From: Acidobacteriota bacterium
GTDB taxonomy: Bacteria > Acidobacteriota > Terriglobia > Terriglobales > Acidobacteriaceae
Direction of reading: 5' to 3'
Length of the DNA stretch: 17,458 bases
Assembly: GCA_003225655.1 (NCBI GenBank)
Contig: QIAW01000418.1
Span: forward strand, 1-17,458
Shown: positions 13,715 to 17,458 of the stretch, piece after piece
How positions within the stretch are numbered: position 1 is the stretch's first letter
Layout of the letters: every line of letters begins with the position of its first letter
Notes under the pieces: generated by a model
The model's input: the letters and a program-made list of their open reading frames with translations, nothing else
Databases searched by the model: none
What the model was told of the DNA's origin: nothing
Made by a program: the position numbers and the translations under genes

Positions 13715-14398
13715 TCATGACAAGTAGCTGGTGATGAAGTCACGGATAGACTGTTTGTCCTTAGCGGTCATGGCGGCAAACTGGACTCCACTTCGTGTTT
13801 TTTTCTCATCTGTCCAGATAATGGTACCACTCAGACTGCAGGAAGAATTTTGTGCTGGCAGGCGAAATGACAGCAGCACGTTGTTGCCCATGCCCCCTAG
13901 GTTGCCGATTTCAATAAGCATACCGCCTTCGCTGATGTTGATGCTTGTGCCCTTCACCGGCTTCGAGCCGGATTCGCACGTTATTTCGGTTTGCAGCGGC
14001 ACTCGAATGTAGCGGCGTTGGTTCTCAAACATTATGCCGCGCGCAATCTTGAACAGCTTCACCAGTTTGGGCCTGTCCACGGGCTTTTGCAGGAATAAAG
14101 TTCCTCCCACCGCGAAGGCTTGTGCCATGATTTTGTTGTCGTCATGTCCCGTCACTACCACGATAGGCGTGGAGCGGTTCGAGGGAGATTGCCTGATTTT
14201 TGCCGCGAGCTGAAAGCCATTGAGCTTTGGCATTTGCAGATCAAGAAAAATGCCGTCGAACCTTTCCCGTTCGACCAGTGTAGCCGCTGCTTCGCTATCG
14301 CCAACCGGGCGAACATCGGCGTCGAAACCGGCGATGATTTCCGACATGAACTCCAGTATCAAAGGATCATCTTCCACCACAAGTATCTTCAGCGGCAT
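13715..14398 (-). CDS. Response regulator with C-terminal PilZ (c-di-GMP-binding) domain
   Basis: A 227-residue two-domain protein. Residues 1-120 are a complete receiver: EDD at 9-11, D53 in GIFLDLQMP, T83 and K105 in QKP. Residues 127-225 are a PilZ domain with the c-di-GMP motifs RRYIR (RxxxR, 128-132) and NISEGG (NxSxxG, 154-159), plus the later strand SGTIIWTDEKKTRSGVQF. It should respond both to phosphorylation and to c-di-GMP, as an output protein for motility or surface behaviour; the actual output is unknown. AGGA lies about 8 bases before the ATG. It faces the HD-GYP gene tail to tail, pairing a predicted degrader and a predicted sensor of the same messenger. Confidence 0.92.
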   Translation of the reverse strand: MPLKILVVEDDPLILEFMSEIIAGFDADVRPVGDSEAAATLVERERFDGIFLDLQMPKLNGFQLAAKIRQSPSNRSTPIVVVTGHDDNKIMAQAFAVGGTLFLQKPVDRPKLVKLFKIARGIMFENQRRYIRVPLQTEITCESGSKPVKGTSINISEGGMLIEIGNLGGMGNNVLLSFRLPAQNSSCSLSGTIIWTDEKKTRSGVQFAAMTAKDKQSIRDFITSYLS

Positions 14399-14662
14399 AT
14401 TGATTTCCTGATATTACCAGCTAGTCCTGCAATCCTTGAGTCCGGCTAGTGCGATTGAACTACCAGAGAAGATTGTAAAACAGACGCGAAAAAATCCAGC
14501 GGATAAGCACCCGCAATTGCTCCAGGCTAAACCTCTGGCACGGGAACCCCGAACTGTCGCCGCCGGCATCCAGTCCCTGCATGTAAATCCGCGCAATTGT
14601 TCCTCACCAACAAGGCCTTGTTCCGTCTCATTGGAAGCCTATCGGGCCTTTCTCAAAAAATA

Positions 14663-15298
14663 ATGGAAGCATTTGCCAGATTCGCGCAATGGAGAGTAGG
14701 AGCGCAGGTAAAAGTGCCGAGTCTCCCGACCAGCGAAGCGGAAAATAGCGACTTGGAATTGCTTCGCCAGCTTGGCAAAGGCAACGGCACCTCTTTTCAG
14801 GTGCTGTATGAGCGTTATCAGGGACCCATTTATCGTTTTTCGTTGCACATGGCGGGCGATACCGCCACGGCGAACGAGACTACGCAAGAGGTTTTCATGT
14901 CGTTGATCTGTAATTCGAAGGCCTATGACCCCGCGAAAGGCTCCGTTGCCGGATATCTGTTTGGGATAGCACTCAACCTGACCCGACGGCACTTACGGCT
15001 GAGGCGGCTGGAAGTGCCGCTTCCTGAAGAAGGGGCGGAAGGCGAGCACATATTGGCAAGCGATGTGAGCGTACTCGAGGAACTGAGCAGCTCTGAGCTG
15101 TTAGATTGTCTGCGCAAAGCCATACTTGCCTTGCCCGAAGCATATCGGGAAACCGTGGTTTTGTGCGATCTGGAAGAAATGAGCTATGCCGGTGCTGCCG
15201 AGGTCCTCGGCTGTTCGCCTGGCACCGTAGCCTCACGTCTGCATCGCGGACGCGCCCTGTTGAAAACGAAATTAAAGAGTCAACCATGCATGAAATGA
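14663..15298 (+). CDS. ECF-type sigma factor
   Basis: A 211-residue sigma-70-family factor with regions 2 and 4 only. Region 2 spans about 42-112 (SFQVLYERYQGPIYRFSLHMAG, ETTQEVFMSL, then the GSVAGYLFGIALNLTRRHLR segment). Region 4 spans about 146-204 (LRKAILALPEAYRETVVL, EEMSYAGAAEVLGCSPGTVASRLHRGR, a helix-turn-helix). The frame is open back to a TTG at 14597, but the extra residues are not sigma-like, so I use ATG 14663; it has no clear Shine-Dalgarno. Its end overlaps the start of the anti-sigma-like gene by 13 bases, the usual sign of a sigma/anti-sigma pair. The recognised promoter is unknown. Confidence 0.92.
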   Translation: MEAFARFAQWRVGAQVKVPSLPTSEAENSDLELLRQLGKGNGTSFQVLYERYQGPIYRFSLHMAGDTATANETTQEVFMSLICNSKAYDPAKGSVAGYLFGIALNLTRRHLRLRRLEVPLPEEGAEGEHILASDVSVLEELSSSELLDCLRKAILALPEAYRETVVLCDLEEMSYAGAAEVLGCSPGTVASRLHRGRALLKTKLKSQPCMK

Positions 15299-15900
15299 AT
15301 CAATCCGAATCAGAAGACCGGCTGGTGGAAGCTTTGCGGCATCTCGCGCAACAGTCATCCCGCGCGGCTTCTCCCCAATTGGGCACAGAACTGGCAACCG
15401 CATTTCGTCGGCATCATCGGCGCAGGAGGGCTCGGAGGAGGGCCATCGCGGTTATGGCGATCTGCTGTGTTTTATCGGTCGCGTGGCTGCTCACCATGTC
15501 AACGCGAAAGGCGGCGCCGTACGGCGCCATGGATGCAAGACTGTCAACAAAAACGGACGTCGTTGCGCCGGATACGGCAAATGCTCTTGCGCCAACCGCT
15601 GCGGAATTAAACGCTGCTGCCCACATAAAGAAAACCCTACAACATGGTCTCAGTTCCATCGCTTCCCAGCGCAGAAGAACTCGACTCGAAGCCCGCCAGG
15701 CTTCCGACTTTCTTCCGCTGCCGACCTATGATCCTGCGGGTGCGAAAGATGAGCTGCAGATTATTCGCGTAGAGATGCCGATCCAGGATCTTCGTCTGGT
15801 AGGAGCGCCGGTCGGTGCTGACGTTCCCAACCGGCTGGTGAGGGCAGACTTTGTCGTCGGCCGGGATGGAACTCCCTACGGCGTTCGGTTGGTGCAATAA
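15286..15900 (+). CDS. Single-pass membrane protein, probable anti-sigma factor
   Basis: A 204-residue protein with a cytoplasmic N-terminus of about 50 residues (MHEMNQSESEDRLVEALRHL), a strongly basic stretch (RRHHRRRRARRR) directly before one membrane helix (AIAVMAICCVLSVAWLL, about 53-70), then an outside part of about 130 residues. The C-terminus (RLVRADFVVGRDGTPYGVRLVQ minus its first base pairings) resembles the beta hairpin of TonB-C-like modules. There is no HxxxCxxC zinc motif of the classical ZAS anti-sigma factors. Overlap with the sigma gene and topology suggest it holds the sigma factor at the membrane; this is inference. ATG 15295 is an alternative start. The secreted protein gene follows 28 bases later. 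Confidence 0.75.
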   Translation: MHEMNQSESEDRLVEALRHLAQQSSRAASPQLGTELATAFRRHHRRRRARRRAIAVMAICCVLSVAWLLTMSTRKAAPYGAMDARLSTKTDVVAPDTANALAPTAAELNAAAHIKKTLQHGLSSIASQRRRTRLEARQASDFLPLPTYDPAGAKDELQIIRVEMPIQDLRLVGAPVGADVPNRLVRADFVVGRDGTPYGVRLVQ

Positions 15901-15928
15901 CAGGTTTTATTTTCAAGGAGAGTGCATT

Positions 15929-16825
15929 ATGAAAAACGTTTGTGTTCTATTTGCAGGGATTATTTTGTTGGCTGGTGGCGCTTTTGCTCAGAACCCGGAG
16001 CCGGTATTTTCCGGGCCGGGAATGATGTTCTTTCAGAGGAGACAGGCTGATGCTGGTACCAGAATCGGCTCCTCCTACAACTACGTCTATACAAGCATTG
16101 TAGGCAGTGGCGAGTTGGTGAAAGGCGCTCCCTATACCGCAACTGCGGTTACAGAGAGCACGCAGGCATTGGCCGATGGAAATCGGATCGTGAACAAGAC
16201 AAGCACGTTTCTGGCCCGCGATGGCGAAGGCAGAACCCGTCGTGAGATGGCCATGGGCATCGGTCCCTTACCACCCGGCGCGCCGAAAACCGTATTGATC
16301 AGCGATCCTGTCGCGAAGACAGATTACATGCTCAATCTACAGGAACAGACGGCCCGTGCAGTGAAACGCGAAAACGGCAAAGCCATATTTATCGAACAGT
16401 CCGGAAAGTCGGACGGCGAACAGAAGGCAAGGCAGGAATCGGAGCAAAAGATAAAAATTAAATTGAATGCTGAAAGAGCGGGAGCTGTGGGTATGGCAGT
16501 AAGCCATCTGGCGGAACCTGGCGAATTGAAGCACGAGGATCTGGGCACCCAGGTGATCGAAGGCATTTCCTGCACCGGCTCTCGCGAGACCCGCACCATT
16601 GCTGCCGGCGCCATTGGCAACGAGCGTCCTCTGGAGATCACCTCCGAAACCTGGAAATCTTCGGATTTACACACCATCGTGCTCAGCAAACATAATGATC
16701 CTCGTTTTGGTGAAACCGTTTACAAACTCACCGATGTCAAGCGTAACGAGCCGGATCCCGCGCTCTTTCAGGTTCCTTCGAACTACAAGATCACTGAGAG
16801 CGAAACACCTTCCTTCAAACCCTAA
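15929..16825 (+). CDS. Secreted protein of the ECF sigma cassette
   Basis: A 298-residue exported protein. The N-terminus MKNVCVLFAGIILLAGGAFAQ is a signal peptide with likely cleavage after AFA. The mature part has a repeated-strand character: YTATAVTESTQALADGNRIV, TSTFLARDGEGRTRREMAMG, KTVLISDPVAKTDYMLN and, near the C-terminus, SETWKSSDLHTIVLSKHNDPRFGETVYKLTDVKR with DPALFQVPSNYKI. I have a general memory of similar DGEGRTRRE / ISDPVA proteins in Acidobacteriota, with no known function. AAGGAGA sits 7-8 bases before the ATG. It is the third gene after sigma and anti-sigma, and a strong terminator follows, so the three form one transcription unit. Confidence 0.88.
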   Translation: MKNVCVLFAGIILLAGGAFAQNPEPVFSGPGMMFFQRRQADAGTRIGSSYNYVYTSIVGSGELVKGAPYTATAVTESTQALADGNRIVNKTSTFLARDGEGRTRREMAMGIGPLPPGAPKTVLISDPVAKTDYMLNLQEQTARAVKRENGKAIFIEQSGKSDGEQKARQESEQKIKIKLNAERAGAVGMAVSHLAEPGELKHEDLGTQVIEGISCTGSRETRTIAAGAIGNERPLEITSETWKSSDLHTIVLSKHNDPRFGETVYKLTDVKRNEPDPALFQVPSNYKITESETPSFKP

Positions 16826-16842
16826 AACACTTTCTTCCTCAT

Positions 16843-16875
16843 GCTGGCCGGGCCTTTGTGCCCGGCCAGCTTTTT
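16843..16875 (+). terminator. Strong intrinsic terminator of the sigma cassette
   Basis: A perfect 11-bp stem (GCTGGCCGGGC / GCCCGGCCAGC) around a 6-base loop (CTTTGT) followed by five T. It starts 18 bases after the stop of the secreted-protein gene. Confidence 0.92.
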
Positions 16876-16950
16876 GGAATCACCCATCGTAACGGGCGGC
16901 GGAAATTTCTTCTCCTCTGTAACGCTTCTGCCCGTGCCTGCACTATTTCT

Positions 16951-16978
16951 GTTAAGCAATTAGCTTATGTTAAGCAAT
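16951..16978 (+). repeat. Short direct repeat GTTAAGCAAT x2
   Basis: GTTAAGCAAT occurs at 16951-16960 and again at 16969-16978, 18 bases apart start to start. The first copy overlaps an inverted repeat TAAGC-AATTA-GCTTA. It lies upstream of the Cys-rich ORF and could be an operator; otherwise unexplained. Confidence 0.5.
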
Positions 16979-17046
16979 CAGCAGCTGCGTCAGCCTGGAA
17001 CATAAAAACATCTGCGGCGAAGCTGGGCAGTCCAAAGGGAAATGTG

Positions 17047-17421
17047 ATGGCAGACGATCGTAAAAACTCATCGACAAACGTGAGCCCCAGGCCTGCGAGA
17101 CCGGAACGCCTGGCGCCAGGAGAATTCTTTGAGCGTTTGGGGCTTGGCAATCAAAACCTGTCTCGCGAAGCGGCGAATCAGATCATGCTGCTGCAGCTTC
17201 CCAAACCGGTGCCGCCACGCAAGCAGAAAGCTTGGCCCGCGTGCTGCTGCCCTTTCTGTGATTCCTTGGCCGCCCTCGAACGACACCAGCAGATATCGTT
17301 TGCAAACCTGCCCGATTTGCCGAAGTTACGCCAGCCTCCTCGCACTGCCGATGCTCAAAAAAAGGACGTAGCCGTCACTGCGTCCTTAGGATACGAAATT
17401 GGGTCTAATGCGAGGAGTTGA
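17047..17421 (+). CDS. Uncertain hypothetical protein with a CCCPFC cluster
   Basis: From ATG 17047 (AAGGGA about 7-12 bases upstream) a 124-residue frame: a basic, Ser/Pro-rich start (MADDRKNSSTNVSPRPARPE), a helical part (PGEFFERLGLGNQNLSREAANQIMLLQLP), then KAWPACCCPFCDSLAALERH and a polar tail. The four clustered cysteines could bind a metal. The open frame extends upstream to 16858, but that part overlaps the terminator and is unlikely to be coding. Against the gene: a minus-strand terminator lies inside its 3' part, and its end overlaps a possible gene end on the other strand. No family recognised. Confidence 0.4.
   Translation: MADDRKNSSTNVSPRPARPERLAPGEFFERLGLGNQNLSREAANQIMLLQLPKPVPPRKQKAWPACCCPFCDSLAALERHQQISFANLPDLPKLRQPPRTADAQKKDVAVTASLGYEIGSNARS
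17357..17387 (-). terminator. Intrinsic terminator reading leftwards
   Basis: On the minus strand AAGGACG (17381-17387) pairs with CGTCCTT (17362-17368) around a 12-base loop, and the stem runs into a stretch of seven T in total (17357-17363). It suits a minus-strand gene ending just to the right, at 17405. Confidence 0.5.
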
Positions 17422-17458
17422 TCGGGAAAAACCGCGCGGCGCTGAAAGCATCAGCCTT
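17405..17458 (-). CDS. Possible 3' end of a minus-strand gene entering from the right
   Basis: On the minus strand the edge sequence reads KADAFSAARFFPINSSH followed by TAG, 18 bases before a minus-strand terminator. Only 17 codons are visible and a second minus frame is also open, so this is supported mainly by the terminator position. Confidence 0.3.
   Translation of the reverse strand, partial: KADAFSAARFFPINSSH

Noticed and set aside
13709..13720. 12-base palindrome TCATGATCATGA between convergent genes
   Set aside because: Largely made of stop and codon sequence of the PilZ gene end, has no T-run, and is probably chance.
14540..14575. GGGAACC upstream of the sigma gene as an ECF autoregulated -35
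   Set aside because: No matching -10 at the expected distance.

Overview
The window looks like chromosomal DNA of an Acidobacteriota bacterium, probably of the Koribacter/Terriglobia type. This is inferred from the style of HslU, SHMT and the DUF3052 protein, and from an ECF sigma / anti-sigma / secreted-protein cassette of a kind I associate with that phylum. No rRNA, tRNA or CRISPR array was found, so placement rests on protein character only.

Left part (1-4669, all minus strand): hslV-hslU, then upstream a compact operon read ridA-like > secreted amidohydrolase > DUF3052 protein > DoxX membrane protein. HslU is well conserved and runs off the left edge. HslV has lost about 28 conserved residues near its C-terminus and its frame is broken. 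The RidA-like protein has lost about 10 residues in frame. Short-leader promoters are visible for ridA and hslV.

Middle left (4748-8725, plus strand): a CPBP-type intramembrane protease, an unrecognised 183-residue protein followed by a likely terminator, serine hydroxymethyltransferase (glyA), about 490 bases without a convincing gene, and a small receiver-like protein lacking the phospho-acceptor aspartate.

Phage-derived block (about 8914-12074, minus strand): a tightly packed, overlapping series of very small genes. In transcription order these are a 125-aa protein, three mini zinc-finger proteins interleaved with a terminase-small-like protein, a beta-rich 121-aa protein, the first ~40 residues of a terminase large subunit cut off at its Walker A loop, an unassigned ORF, a coiled-coil/membrane protein and two small membrane proteins. 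Portal, capsid, tail, endolysin and integrase are not visible, so it reads as a prophage remnant with its structural core missing. A perfect 168-bp direct repeat (9848-10015 and 11907-12074) carries an RBS, a TTG start and the first 32 codons. It gives two unrelated proteins the same N-terminus.

Right part (12708-17458): a response regulator with an HD-GYP c-di-GMP phosphodiesterase domain (plus) converges on a receiver-PilZ protein (minus), so a predicted c-di-GMP degrader and a predicted sensor are side by side. Then comes an ECF sigma factor, an overlapping single-pass anti-sigma-like protein and a secreted protein, closed by a strong intrinsic terminator. The right edge has one uncertain Cys-rich ORF, and on the opposite strand a terminator that fits the end of a gene entering from outside the window.
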